From NCBI GenBank assembly GCA_903864555.1, contig CAIPGJ010001035.1, forward strand, positions 1-6,956: a stretch of 6,956 nt of DNA, written 5' to 3'. The notes under the pieces are model-generated. The model was not told where the DNA came from and made no database searches. It saw only the letters and a program-made list of their open reading frames with translations. Origin of the DNA: an uncultured Pseudomonadota bacterium (GTDB taxonomy: Bacteria; Pseudomonadota; Gammaproteobacteria; Burkholderiales; SG8-39). The position numbers and the translations under genes are program-made. Below, piece after piece: positions 1 to 6,058 of the stretch; the stretch's first letter is position 1; each line of letters begins with the position of its first letter.

Positions 1-126
1 GGCCTGCCAAGCCTGCTGCCAATGCCGTCCCCGGAAATTGACGAAGAACCTTTGACAAGGGGGTAAACCTTGCCGCCCCTGGTAATCGATGCAAAACCTT
101 TTTCAACAAGCTCAGCGTAGCCCCCT

Positions 127-144
127 GCCGCCTCACTGGGCGGC
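127..144 (-). other. Hairpin just downstream of the SnoaL-like gene
   Basis: GCCGCC (127-132) and GGCGGC (139-144) form a perfect 6-bp GC stem with a 6-base loop. It starts 8 bases beyond the stop codon of the minus-strand gene ending at 152. No T-run follows it in the direction of transcription, so it is not a textbook Rho-independent terminator. It may protect the 3' end of the mRNA or aid termination. The rest of 1-151 holds no gene or convincing site. Confidence 0.35.
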
Positions 145-151
145 CTCCGGT

Positions 152-514
152 TCAGGCAGCCGGACGTGGCACCGATTGCCAGTGTACATTCACCCATCCC
201 ATAGCCGTCTTCACCCACACATTGGTGAAGCGCAGGTCGAGGTTGCGCGTGGGCAGTTCGATCAGCACATCCCCCGAGGCGATCGCGCAGTCGCCATACA
301 CGCGCACCTTGACGTTGCTGAACTTGAAGCCCTTGTAGGAAGACTTGCCGCTGGTAAGACCGTCGATGTAGCTGCGCTTGGTGTCCAGGCGCCCCGAGCT
401 GTGGATGTAGACCAGGTCATCGGCGAACAGCTTTTCCATGGCCGGGCCGTCGGCTTTCAGAATGGCCTGGGTGCGTTGTTCTTCCATTTTCAGGATATCG
501 TCGACTGTGCTCAT
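152..514 (-). CDS. SnoaL-like / DUF4440 nuclear transport factor 2 family protein
   Basis: Small 120-residue protein of the NTF2-like (alpha+beta cone) superfamily, a cytosolic fold used by small isomerases, dehydratases and ligand-binding proteins. Visible family traits: an N-terminal helix (MSTVDDILKMEEQRTQAIL), then the typical ADDLVYIHSSG segment (31-41) with His38, a predicted beta-rich middle (FSNVKVRVYGDCAIASGDVLIEL, roughly 65-87) and a closing WVKTAMGWVNVHWQS strand pair (100-114). The length fits the family. The ATG at 514 is preceded by AAGGAGG (519-525), so I prefer it to a TTG at 589 that would add 25 residues. The gene follows the SMP-30-like gene after 71 bases, probably in one transcript. 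The exact substrate is unknown; a role in the same catabolic step as the lactonase is inference. No signal peptide is seen. Confidence 0.85.
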   Translation of the reverse strand: MSTVDDILKMEEQRTQAILKADGPAMEKLFADDLVYIHSSGRLDTKRSYIDGLTSGKSSYKGFKFSNVKVRVYGDCAIASGDVLIELPTRNLDLRFTNVWVKTAMGWVNVHWQSVPRPAA

Positions 515-518
515 GCTG

Positions 519-525
519 CCTCCTT
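519..525 (-). promoter_or_regulatory. Strong Shine-Dalgarno that decides the start of the SnoaL-like gene
   Basis: On the minus strand AAGGAGG lies 4 bases before the ATG at 512-514. It is the best ribosome binding site in the window. It argues against the longer TTG-initiated reading frame (TTG at 587-589, overlapping the stop of the upstream gene), which has no comparable site. Confidence 0.75.
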
Positions 526-585
526 GGTGGGTGTTGCGTGTGATTGTCTTTTTGTTCTTGCGTTGCTCGTGAGAGCAAAGCTCGC

Positions 586-1536
586 TCAATCATGCGCGAG
601 CTTGAGTCCCGCGCGTGGCCAGTCCATGCGCGCCAGCTGCCCCTTCCCCGACAACGTCAGCCAGGCCTGCCTCATGTCCGGGCCACCGAAGCAGATGTTG
701 GTGGTGTAGTGATCGCCGGTGGCAATGAACTCCGCGCCGCTGCCATCGGGGGCGCAGACGCTGATGCCGCCCAGTTCCAGGGTGGCGACACAAACAAAGC
801 CGTTGGCCTCCACCGCGAGTGAATCGAAGCGCGCATAACGGGTGGGAGTGAATACCAGGCGGCCGCCATGCGGTGCCGTGATGGCTTCACGCGAGGGCGC
901 CAGTTGCCCCGGCGCGGCAATCTCCCAGGACCACAGGCGCGCGGTTTCGGTTTCGGCCACGTACAGGGTGCGGCCATCCGGTGACAGGCCCACGCCATTC
1001 GGCCGTGAAATGGGGAAGATGACTTCGCGGATCAGCGAGCCATCGGTCCTGGCGTAGCAGACGCGGCCGATGTCGGTGTCACGCGCGCGCGTCTTGCCGA
1101 GGTCGGTGAACCAGAAGCCGCCATGGGCGTCGAACACCAGGTCATTGGGCCCGTTGAGGCGGCGTCCGTCGACCTGGTCGTAGAGCAGCTCGAAGCGCCC
1201 GGTGTCGGGATCGACCCGCTCGATGCGTCCGGTGCGATAGTCGGCCGGCGTGCCCACCGGGGCCTGGCTGCCGCGTCTATCGCCCCAGGCAAAGCCGCCG
1301 TTGTTGCAGACGTAGATGTGGCCATCCGGACCGAGCGCGGCGCCATTCGGCCCGCCGCCCAGCGTGGCGATGATGTGCTTGCGACCATCGGGCATGACGC
1401 GGGTGAGCGTGCCGCGGCGGATTTCCACCAGCACGATGCTGCCATCGGGCATCCACACCGGGCCTTCGGGAAACCACAGATCATCGGCCACCACCTGCAT
1501 GGGCGAGGGCGCCACGGCAAAGTCAGGCTGTATCAT
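586..1536 (-). CDS. SMP-30/gluconolactonase/LRE family hydrolase
   Basis: Predicted six-bladed beta-propeller metal-dependent lactonase, 316 residues, cytosolic. The family opens sugar lactones such as gluconolactone, and some members act on other lactones or esters. The metal-binding residues of the family can be placed: Glu24 in FPEGPVW, Asn131 in LNGPNDLVFD, Asn180 in SRPNGVGLSPDG and Asp238 in ARFDSLAVEANG; these match human SMP-30 Glu18, Asn103, Asn154 and Asp204 by motif. Blade signatures (PDGSIVLVE, PDGHIYVCNNGG, GGFWFTDLG, PDGRTLYVAET) recur along the chain. The ATG at 1536 has only a weak upstream GGA; an in-frame TGA lies about 36 bases further upstream, so no longer ATG start exists. 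It lies 78 bases after ttcA and 71 before the SnoaL-like gene. It is preceded by inverted repeats that look like operators. The substrate cannot be read from sequence. Confidence 0.9.
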   Translation of the reverse strand: MIQPDFAVAPSPMQVVADDLWFPEGPVWMPDGSIVLVEIRRGTLTRVMPDGRKHIIATLGGGPNGAALGPDGHIYVCNNGGFAWGDRRGSQAPVGTPADYRTGRIERVDPDTGRFELLYDQVDGRRLNGPNDLVFDAHGGFWFTDLGKTRARDTDIGRVCYARTDGSLIREVIFPISRPNGVGLSPDGRTLYVAETETARLWSWEIAAPGQLAPSREAITAPHGGRLVFTPTRYARFDSLAVEANGFVCVATLELGGISVCAPDGSGAEFIATGDHYTTNICFGGPDMRQAWLTLSGKGQLARMDWPRAGLKLAHD

Positions 1537-1542
1537 GATGTG

Positions 1543-1558
1543 ATCATTTCCAAATGAT
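1543..1558. promoter_or_regulatory. Perfect inverted repeat before the lactonase gene, candidate operator
   Basis: ATCATTT (1543-1549), CC, AAATGAT (1552-1558) is a perfect 7-bp inverted repeat with a 2-base centre, 6 bases upstream of the lactonase ATG. ATCAT/ATGAT half-sites recur nearby at 1532-1536, 1535-1539 and 1569-1573. The form suits a dimeric repressor such as a GntR-, MarR- or IclR-type regulator of a catabolic gene, but no regulator gene is in the window, so the assignment is inference. Confidence 0.4.
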
Positions 1559-1573
1559 GCTCCTCTTCATCAT
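1544..1573 (-). CDS. Possible 9-codon leader peptide upstream of the lactonase
   Basis: The minus strand reads MMKRSIIWK and a TGA stop ending at 1544, 7 bases before the lactonase ATG. A weak AGGA lies 10 bases before the first ATG. The lactonase itself has no good ribosome binding site, so translational coupling from this small frame is possible. An AGAGGAG inside the small frame lies too far upstream to serve the lactonase ATG well. Such a short frame may easily be chance. Confidence 0.15.
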   Translation of the reverse strand: MMKRSIIWK

Positions 1574-1585
1574 TAGGCTTACGTC

Positions 1586-1599
1586 CTGATTATTATCAG
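1586..1599. promoter_or_regulatory. Second inverted repeat in the ttcA-lactonase gap
   Basis: CTGAT (1586-1590), TATT, ATCAG (1595-1599) is a perfect 5-bp inverted repeat with a 4-base centre. On the minus strand it contains GATAAT, a possible -10 hexamer for the lactonase, but I see no good -35 at the right distance. It lies next to AGACC/GGTCT (1598-1602 / 1611-1615), which overlaps the ttcA stop. It could be an operator, a promoter part or chance. Confidence 0.25.
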
Positions 1600-1614
1600 A
1601 CCATAACCACGGTC

Positions 1615-2595
1615 TCAGGCTTCGTCGCCGTCTTCCACAGGAACAGGCCGACCACGGGTGCCGAGCAGGGTCACCGGCACCGTGGCCACCGTTTGCATGG
1701 CGCCCATGGCCCCCATGAGACCGGCACTGCCGAAGTCCTCGCCATCGAAGGCCTTGTCGCCGCCTGCATCGGCCACGCCGCTGGCGGCCACGGCGGCAAA
1801 GTCGAACAGCGTGCGATCCAGCAGGTGCGAGGCATTGACGCGCTGCAGGCTGTTGAAGATGGTTTCCACCCGGCCGGGGAAGTGCTTCTCCCAGTCGTGC
1901 AGCATGGCCTTCAGCTGCTTGCGTTGCAGGTTGTCCTGGGAGCCGCACAGGTCGCAGGGGATGATGGGAAATCCGCGCAACCCGGCATAGGCCTCGAGGT
2001 CACGCTCGCGCACATAGGCGAGTGGCCGTATCACCACGTTCCTGCCGTCGTCGGAGGCCAGTTTGGGCGGCATCGACTTCAGGTGCCCGGCAAAGAACAG
2101 GTTCAGGAAGAAGGTCTCGAGGATGTCATCGCGGTGGTGGCCCAGGGCGATCTTGTTGGCGCCCAGTTCCCCGGCCATGCGGTAGAGCGCGCCACGGCGC
2201 ATGCGCGAGCACAGCGAGCACATGGTCTTGCCTTCGGGGATGACGCGCTTGACCACCGAATAGGTGTCCTGGTACTCGATGTGGAAGGGCACGCCGATCG
2301 AACGCAGGTAGTCAGGCAGCACCGTCTTCGGAAAGCCCGGATGGCCCTGGTCGAGGTTCACCGCCACCACATCGAAATGGATGGGCGCGCGCTCGCGCAG
2401 CTTGAGCAGCACATCGAGCAGGCCGTAGCTGTCCTTGCCGCCGGAGAGGCAGACCATGACCTTGTCGCCATCGGCAATCATGCCGAAGTCGCCGATGGCC
2501 TGGCCGGCCAGGCGGCATAGACGCCGGTCGAGCTTATTGGCTTCCAGGCGCTGCTTTTCGAGGGCTTTGTGGTCCGGGGCGTTCATGGCCGCCAT
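1615..2595 (-). CDS. ttcA: tRNA 2-thiocytidine(32) synthetase TtcA
   Basis: Makes 2-thiocytidine at position 32 of certain tRNAs: ATP adenylates the cytidine and sulfur is transferred with help of an Fe-S cluster. Residues seen: the PP-loop SGGKDS (51-56) that binds ATP; Cys126 and Cys129 in [11 protein letters not shown]; Cys214 and Cys217 in [10 protein letters not shown]. The first two and one of the latter pair match the three cluster-ligating cysteines known in E. coli Ttc[13 protein letters not shown] (150-161) is the typical second nucleotide-alpha-hydrolase motif. Length 326 is close to the family (E. coli about 311), with a C-terminal Gly/Ala/Asp-rich tail after about residue 268 that looks lineage-specific. 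Two starts are possible: ATG at 2595 (GGGGG 3 bases before) or ATG at 2586 (12 bases after the same G-run). It follows the MFS gene by 55 bases. Confidence 0.96.
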   Translation of the reverse strand: MAAMNAPDHKALEKQRLEANKLDRRLCRLAGQAIGDFGMIADGDKVMVCLSGGKDSYGLLDVLLKLRERAPIHFDVVAVNLDQGHPGFPKTVLPDYLRSIGVPFHIEYQDTYSVVKRVIPEGKTMCSLCSRMRRGALYRMAGELGANKIALGHHRDDILETFFLNLFFAGHLKSMPPKLASDDGRNVVIRPLAYVRERDLEAYAGLRGFPIIPCDLCGSQDNLQRKQLKAMLHDWEKHFPGRVETIFNSLQRVNASHLLDRTLFDFAAVAASGVADAGGDKAFDGEDFGSAGLMGAMGAMQTVATVPVTLLGTRGRPVPVEDGDEA

Positions 2596-2636
2596 TATCC
2601 CCCACCCGGGGCATCCGGCGCCCCCCGAATGAGGAA

Positions 2637-2672
2637 AGGCCCGGGTCGGCTCAGGCCCGGGTCGGCTCAGGC
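2637..2672. repeat. Perfect 16-bp tandem duplication at the end of the MFS gene
   Basis: The unit AGGCCCGGGTCGGCTC occurs at 2637-2652 and 2653-2668, and AGGC begins a third copy (2669-2672). The MFS stop codon (2651-2653) sits exactly at the junction of the copies and exists because of the duplication. On the mRNA each copy has a self-complementary CCCGGG, so the two can pair as a 6-bp stem with a 10-base loop just past the stop; only a short TTT follows, so terminator function is doubtful. Confidence 0.9.
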
Positions 2673-3886
2673 GTCGGCGTCGGCGCCTTCAGGCCGATGA
2701 AATAGAAGGACGCCAGCGCCAGCAACTCCACCGTGGCGATGATCACGGCCATGGGCAGCGCCGATTGCGCAGGGAAGGCACTGACCACGGCGCTGGTGAC
2801 ACCGGCGATGGCAAAGGAAATCGAACCGATCAGGGCCGAGGCGGTGCCGGCGCGGTCACCGAAGGGCGCCATGCCGAGAGCCGTGGCGTTCGGGTTGATC
2901 AGGCCATTGGTGGCGATGCAGAAGAACAGCGGCACCAGCAGCGCAGCAAAGGCCGCGGTGCCCAGGCTGGCGGGCAGCAGCGCTGCCGCCACCAGGCATA
3001 GCCCGGACACCGCCGACACCAGCACGGCACGGCCGGCCACGCGCTCCGGCCTACTGCTGCGAAGCAGCCGCACATTGAGCTGCGATGCGGCAATCAGGCC
3101 CAGTGCATTGGCGCCAAACAGCCAGCCGAAATGCTCCGCCGGCACGCCGAACAGCACAATGAACACGAAGGGCGAGCCGGCGATGTAGGCAAACATGCCG
3201 GCCGCGGCAAAGCCGCGCGTCAGCGTGAAACCGATGAAACGCCGGTGCACCAGGATGCCGGCAAAACCGCGCAGCCAGGACGCGATGCCGGTAGGCCCGC
3301 GCGTGTGGGCCGGTCGCGTCTCGGGCAGCCACAGCAGCACCACGACGAACAGCGCCGCGCCGTAGAGCGTCAGAAACCAGAACACCGAGCGCCAGCCCAA
3401 CCAGGCCAGCAACTGCCCGCCCACCAGCGGCGCCAGGATCGGCGCCACGCCCAGTACCAGCATCATGCGCGAGATCATGCGCGCGCCATCCTGCGGCGGA
3501 AAACTGTCGCGGATCACCGCCAGTGAAATCACCATCCCGGCGCAGGCGCCCACCGCCTGCACAAAGCGCAACACCGTGAGCATGCCCACCGAAGTGGCCA
3601 GGGCGCAGCCGGCCGAAGCCAGCACGTAGAGCAACAGCCCGATCAGCATCAGCGGGCGACGGCCGTAACGGTCCGACAACGGTCCATGGAACAACTGGCC
3701 CAGCGCCACACCGATGAAGAAGGACGACAGCGTGAGCTGCACCCGCGACGCTTCGACACCCAGCGAATCGGCCAGTGTCGGCAGCGAAGGCAAGTACATG
3801 TCCACCGCCAGCGGCATGATGGCCGTCATGGCGCCCAGGATGAGGGCGAGGCGCGCGGGCTTGAGTGCGGGGGGTGAGGCGGGCAT
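2651..3886 (-). CDS. Bcr/CflA family multidrug efflux MFS transporter
   Basis: Inner-membrane proton-driven exporter of the DHA1 drug:H+ antiporter group, 411 residues, with about 12 hydrophobic segments (first around 11-31). Family marks: [16 protein letters not shown] (27-42) at the end of TM1; motif [15 protein letters not shown] (68-81) in the TM2-TM3 loop; [12 protein letters not shown] (107-118) with VIRD (124-127) in TM4; motif C-like [15 protein letters not shown] (145-159) in TM5; [10 protein letters not shown] (234-243); NPNATALGM (331-339); [17 protein letters not shown] (346-362). A charged loop near 190-207 separates the two halves. The ATG at 3886 has no clear Shine-Dalgarno. 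The C-terminus ends in a Pro/Thr tail ([11 protein letters not shown]) encoded partly by a 16-bp tandem repeat that also makes the stop. Members export bicyclomycin, chloramphenicol, sulfonamides or cysteine; the substrate here cannot be told. Confidence 0.93.
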   Translation of the reverse strand: MPASPPALKPARLALILGAMTAIMPLAVDMYLPSLPTLADSLGVEASRVQLTLSSFFIGVALGQLFHGPLSDRYGRRPLMLIGLLLYVLASAGCALATSVGMLTVLRFVQAVGACAGMVISLAVIRDSFPPQDGARMISRMMLVLGVAPILAPLVGGQLLAWLGWRSVFWFLTLYGAALFVVVLLWLPETRPAHTRGPTGIASWLRGFAGILVHRRFIGFTLTRGFAAAGMFAYIAGSPFVFIVLFGVPAEHFGWLFGANALGLIAASQLNVRLLRSSRPERVAGRAVLVSAVSGLCLVAAALLPASLGTAAFAALLVPLFFCIATNGLINPNATALGMAPFGDRAGTASALIGSISFAIAGVTSAVVSAFPAQSALPMAVIIATVELLALASFYFIGLKAPTPTPEPTRA

Positions 3887-3956
3887 GAAGCGGACTATGG
3901 TGCCATCCGCGGTCGATGCCGGCGGGAGCCTTGCCCTGGATCACCCCTGGTCAAAT

Positions 3957-4007
3957 GGCACCCGCCACATTACCTGGAACCTTCCGCGTTCCAGCGGCAC
4001 CTGTCAC
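3957..4007. repeat. Hairpin between imperfect direct repeats (REP-like element)
   Basis: A perfect inverted repeat, CTGGAAC (3974-3980), CTTCCGC loop, GTTCCAG (3988-3994), is flanked by GGCACCCGCCAC (3957-3968) and GGCACCTGTCAC (3996-4007), which match at 10 of 12 positions. The right-hand repeat overlaps the stop codon of the AAA ATPase gene. No T-run follows the stem, so it is not a normal terminator. The arrangement recalls REP/RAYT-type extragenic palindromes, but only one copy is visible here, so this is inference. The rest of the gap up to 3886 shows nothing else. Confidence 0.45.
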
Positions 4008-5194
4008 TGACGCCATTCCTCTCCGGGCATAATCCGACGCATGTACTCATCAAACAGGGGTACGGTAAAGGCTGTGTCACCGTGATTGGGGCTCCAGATC
4101 ATTCCTTTGGCTATCAGCTGGTTTCTGGTGGGACCCAGTGAAGTCACTTTGCGATCAAGGCGATCTGCAATGTCGCCCGACCGATGTGGTCCAGGCCCGA
4201 GATCAGCCATGGCACGAAGGTATTTTCTTTCGGCCGGGGTCAATCGATCGAATCGCACACGAAAAAAACTCTCATCCAGGGCTGCGATGGTGAGGTCGGA
4301 AGCGGCCTCGATGTCGATCCGCGTGATCGGGGAGGCGCGCGCCGTATCCCAGGCGTGCTTTCCCCATTCCTGCAGGAAATAGGGATAGCCCCTGGTTTCC
4401 TCGACAATGCGCTTGACGGCATCATCGGCAAATACCACCCCCTGATCGCCAGCCGGTTTGGTGATCGCCAGCCGGGCCGCGTCTTCCGGCAAAGGCCCCA
4501 CTTCTGGAAAATCAAACAGGCGTTCAGCGTAGGACTTCGCCTCTCCCATGCGCCCGCGTAATTGCGGCAGTCCCGCGCCAACCAGAGTGATGGGCAGGCG
4601 TCGCTGGGCGCAACGATGCAAGGACGTAATCAAAGCCGCCAGTTCATGTTCCTTCACATACTGCAGTTCGTCAATGAACAGCACCAGTGCCGTCGATGCA
4701 CTCTGGGCGGCCAGCCCGACGGTTTCAAGCAAAGCCTGCAGATCGTGCTCGAGGTCTCCGTTGTCTGCAAGTCCGGCCTCCGGATCCAGATCAATGCCGA
4801 CTTCGATATCTGCATATTTGATTTTCAAGGCACGGGCAAATCCGGCCAATGCCCTCAACGAGCGCGTGGCAAGTTCCTTCGCCTTGTCGTTCTTGCTCAA
4901 ACGCAGCAAAGCCTGGCGGAGCTGCGGAGCAAGCAAGGCAGGCAGGGATCTTCCCTCGGGTGCTTCAATACGAACCGTATGAACGCCTGCGGCTTCGGCA
5001 TCATCACGCATGCGATCAAGGAGAACCGTCTTTCCGACGCCCCTCAGTCCGACCATGAGAATGCTCTTGGTTGGCAGGCCACGCCGGACACGCTCTATTG
5101 CGATGCGAACCCGTTCGCGTAAATCATTGCGGCCGGCCAGTTCAGGCGGTGGGGTGCCTGCCCCTGGTGCGTAGGGATTGGTGACCGGATCCAT
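4004..5194 (-). CDS. Orc1/Cdc6-like AAA ATPase with C-terminal winged helix
   Basis: Soluble P-loop ATPase of 396 residues, from the widespread 'ATP-binding protein' family that resembles Orc1/Cdc6 and AAA_16 proteins; its cellular role is not established. Visible: N-terminal NPYAPGAGTPPPELAGRNDL (6-25), typical of the family; Walker A GLRGVGKT (49-56); Walker B LVLFIDE (170-176); sensor-1-like TLVGAGLPQL (203-212); the conserved GYPYFLQEWGKHAW (269-282); and a probable winged helix-turn-helix (about 314-386; LTPAERKYLRAMA, then RSGDIADRLDRKVTSLGPTRNQLIAKGMI) that may bind DNA. No transmembrane segment. The ATG at 5194 has no Shine-Dalgarno but a promoter -10 ends 6 bases upstream, which suggests a leaderless message. 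Hand-counted lines are 48-65% GC against 65-68% in ttcA and the MFS gene, suggesting transfer. No partner gene is obvious; DUF429 upstream may be unrelated. Confidence 0.9.
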   Translation of the reverse strand: MDPVTNPYAPGAGTPPPELAGRNDLRERVRIAIERVRRGLPTKSILMVGLRGVGKTVLLDRMRDDAEAAGVHTVRIEAPEGRSLPALLAPQLRQALLRLSKNDKAKELATRSLRALAGFARALKIKYADIEVGIDLDPEAGLADNGDLEHDLQALLETVGLAAQSASTALVLFIDELQYVKEHELAALITSLHRCAQRRLPITLVGAGLPQLRGRMGEAKSYAERLFDFPEVGPLPEDAARLAITKPAGDQGVVFADDAVKRIVEETRGYPYFLQEWGKHAWDTARASPITRIDIEAASDLTIAALDESFFRVRFDRLTPAERKYLRAMADLGPGPHRSGDIADRLDRKVTSLGPTRNQLIAKGMIWSPNHGDTAFTVPLFDEYMRRIMPGEEWRQ

Positions 5195-5200
5195 GAAGTC

Positions 5201-5229
5201 ATTTTATGTGTAAATTAGCGATATTACAA
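5201..5229 (-). promoter_or_regulatory. Sigma70-type promoter of the AAA ATPase gene
   Basis: On the minus strand TTGTAA (5224-5229) and TAAAAT (5201-5206) are separated by exactly 17 bases, matching the -35 and -10 consensus at 4 of 6 and 5 of 6 positions. Only six bases (GACTTC) lie between the -10 and the ATG at 5194, so transcription would begin at or beside the ATG. A further TATAAT (5234-5239) upstream has only a weak -35. The 60 bases 5201-5260 are 20% GC by count, an extreme contrast with the window. Confidence 0.6.
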
Positions 5230-5253
5230 ATATATTATAAATTGGCTAATATC
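5214..5253. promoter_or_regulatory. Interlocked inverted repeats over the ATPase promoter
   Basis: ATTAGC (5214-5219) pairs with GCTAAT (5245-5250), and GATATT (5220-5225) with AATATC (5248-5253). The palindrome AATATATT (5229-5236) lies between them. The repeats cover the -35 hexamer and spacer of the ATPase promoter, so a repressor, perhaps the ATPase's own winged helix, could bind here. In such AT-rich DNA short repeats also arise by chance. The rest of the gap, 5254-5343, shows no gene. Confidence 0.3.
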
Positions 5254-5343
5254 CGTATAATTCCTCCTGACAGCCTTGGATGATCGACAAATCCTGCTTA
5301 GGGCGGCTCGCTGGGCTGTCTTTCTGATGCTGGCACACCACAC

Positions 5344-5973
5344 TCAATCCCGCCCCCCTGGCACCACAATAAAGCCCTCGGCACCATCGCCATAAGCCCT
5401 GATCTCCCCTTGGAGGCAAGCCCGCGCCGCCAGTGCGCACAGCGCGGCATCCACCCAGTCGATGTGGGTCAGGGGCGCCAGGTCGATGCCGGCCTGTGCC
5501 AGCAAGCGCCTGCGGATGACACCCTTGTTGCGGGCAGACACTCGTTCACCGGCCAGCACGCAGGCAATGGCCTGCGGGAAGGTTTCGAAGCACATCGGCC
5601 CGCGCACGGCACTGGTGTGTCCATCGAACAGGCGATGGGATTTTTCCAGTTCCGCAAACAGCGCTTCGCCCCGGAGCATCCAGCCGTAGTAATTGCGGGG
5701 ATGGGCGATGGCCACCTCACGCCGGGGTGACGCAAAACACGAGATGTCCGCTTGCATCAGGGCGCGCTCGGCCAGGCGCGAGCTTCCCGTTGCACTCCAG
5801 CGGCAGGGTGCATCCACACCCACCGCCTGCGCACCCAGTGCGCGGCACCAGTCGGCGATCTCGCAGGGATCAGGGGATGCGAGCTGGTCCGCCATGGCCA
5901 GGCCACGCAATGCGACGGCGTGAAAGCCCTTGCGCTCCCCGCCCACATCGATGCCGACCGCAATGCGCTCCAT
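5344..5973 (-). CDS. DUF429 domain protein (predicted RNase H-like nuclease fold)
   Basis: A 209-residue protein of the DUF429 family, which is predicted to have an RNase H/actin-like fold and perhaps nuclease activity; no member's role is known to me. Motifs: GIDVGGERKGFHAV (7-20) with Asp9; AVGVDAPCRW (50-59) with Asp54; RLAERAL (66-72) with Glu69; ISCFASPRR (77-85); CFETFPQA (128-135) with Glu130; IDWVDAALCALAA (171-183) with Asp172 and Asp175. The acidic residues at the strand ends could form a two-metal site. Length is usual for the short DUF429 forms. ATG at 5973 has no clear Shine-Dalgarno. A GGCTAT repeat lies 24 bases upstream. It follows the DUF3501 gene by 85 bases in the same direction and could share its transcript. 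It precedes the AAA ATPase by 149 AT-rich bases. Confidence 0.88.
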   Translation of the reverse strand: MERIAVGIDVGGERKGFHAVALRGLAMADQLASPDPCEIADWCRALGAQAVGVDAPCRWSATGSSRLAERALMQADISCFASPRREVAIAHPRNYYGWMLRGEALFAELEKSHRLFDGHTSAVRGPMCFETFPQAIACVLAGERVSARNKGVIRRRLLAQAGIDLAPLTHIDWVDAALCALAARACLQGEIRAYGDGAEGFIVVPGGRD

Positions 5974-5996
5974 CAGCGGGGATCGGTGACAGGCAA

Positions 5997-6023
5997 GGCT
6001 ATGGCTATGGCTATGGCTATGGC
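5997..6023. repeat. GGCTAT hexanucleotide tandem repeat (4.5 copies)
   Basis: Four perfect copies of GGCTAT (5997-6020) plus GGC form a microsatellite in the DUF3501-DUF429 gap. GGCAA occurs on both edges (5992-5996 and 6021-6025). The repeat can slip during replication; because it is outside both genes, changes in copy number would alter spacing to the DUF429 start rather than reading frame. It lies 24 bases upstream of that ATG, where the leader or a promoter would be. Confidence 0.9.
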
Positions 6024-6058
6024 AACGGCTCGGCCGGGTGCCCTGCCGCGCCGATACC

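Noticed and set aside
52..86. TTGACA at 52-57 as a plus-strand promoter
   Set aside because: No -10 hexamer 16-18 bases on (GCCCCT lies there) and no plus-strand gene follows.
515..589. TTG start giving the SnoaL-like protein 25 extra residues
   Set aside because: No ribosome binding site at the TTG, whereas AAGGAGG stands right before the ATG at 514, and the extension is unlike the family.
89..709. 206-codon plus-strand open frame
   Set aside because: It lies opposite the SnoaL-like gene and the end of the lactonase gene, both with clear family motifs; its translation shows no recognisable domain and is typical antisense of GC-rich coding DNA.
1598..1615. AGACC/GGTCT hairpin as a ttcA terminator
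   Set aside because: Five-base stem with an 8-base loop and no T-run after it; too weak to call.
1693..2520. 275-codon plus-strand open frame
   Set aside because: Wholly antisense to ttcA, which is certain from its PP-loop and cysteine motifs.
5263..5268. AGGAGG on the minus strand as a start signal for a small gene
   Set aside because: No ATG, GTG or TTG with a meaningful frame lies 4-12 bases downstream; the frame crossing it closes at once.
5246..5440. 64-codon minus-strand frame across the end of DUF429
   Set aside because: Mostly an out-of-frame reading of the DUF429 gene running into the AT-rich gap, with no own start signal or domain.
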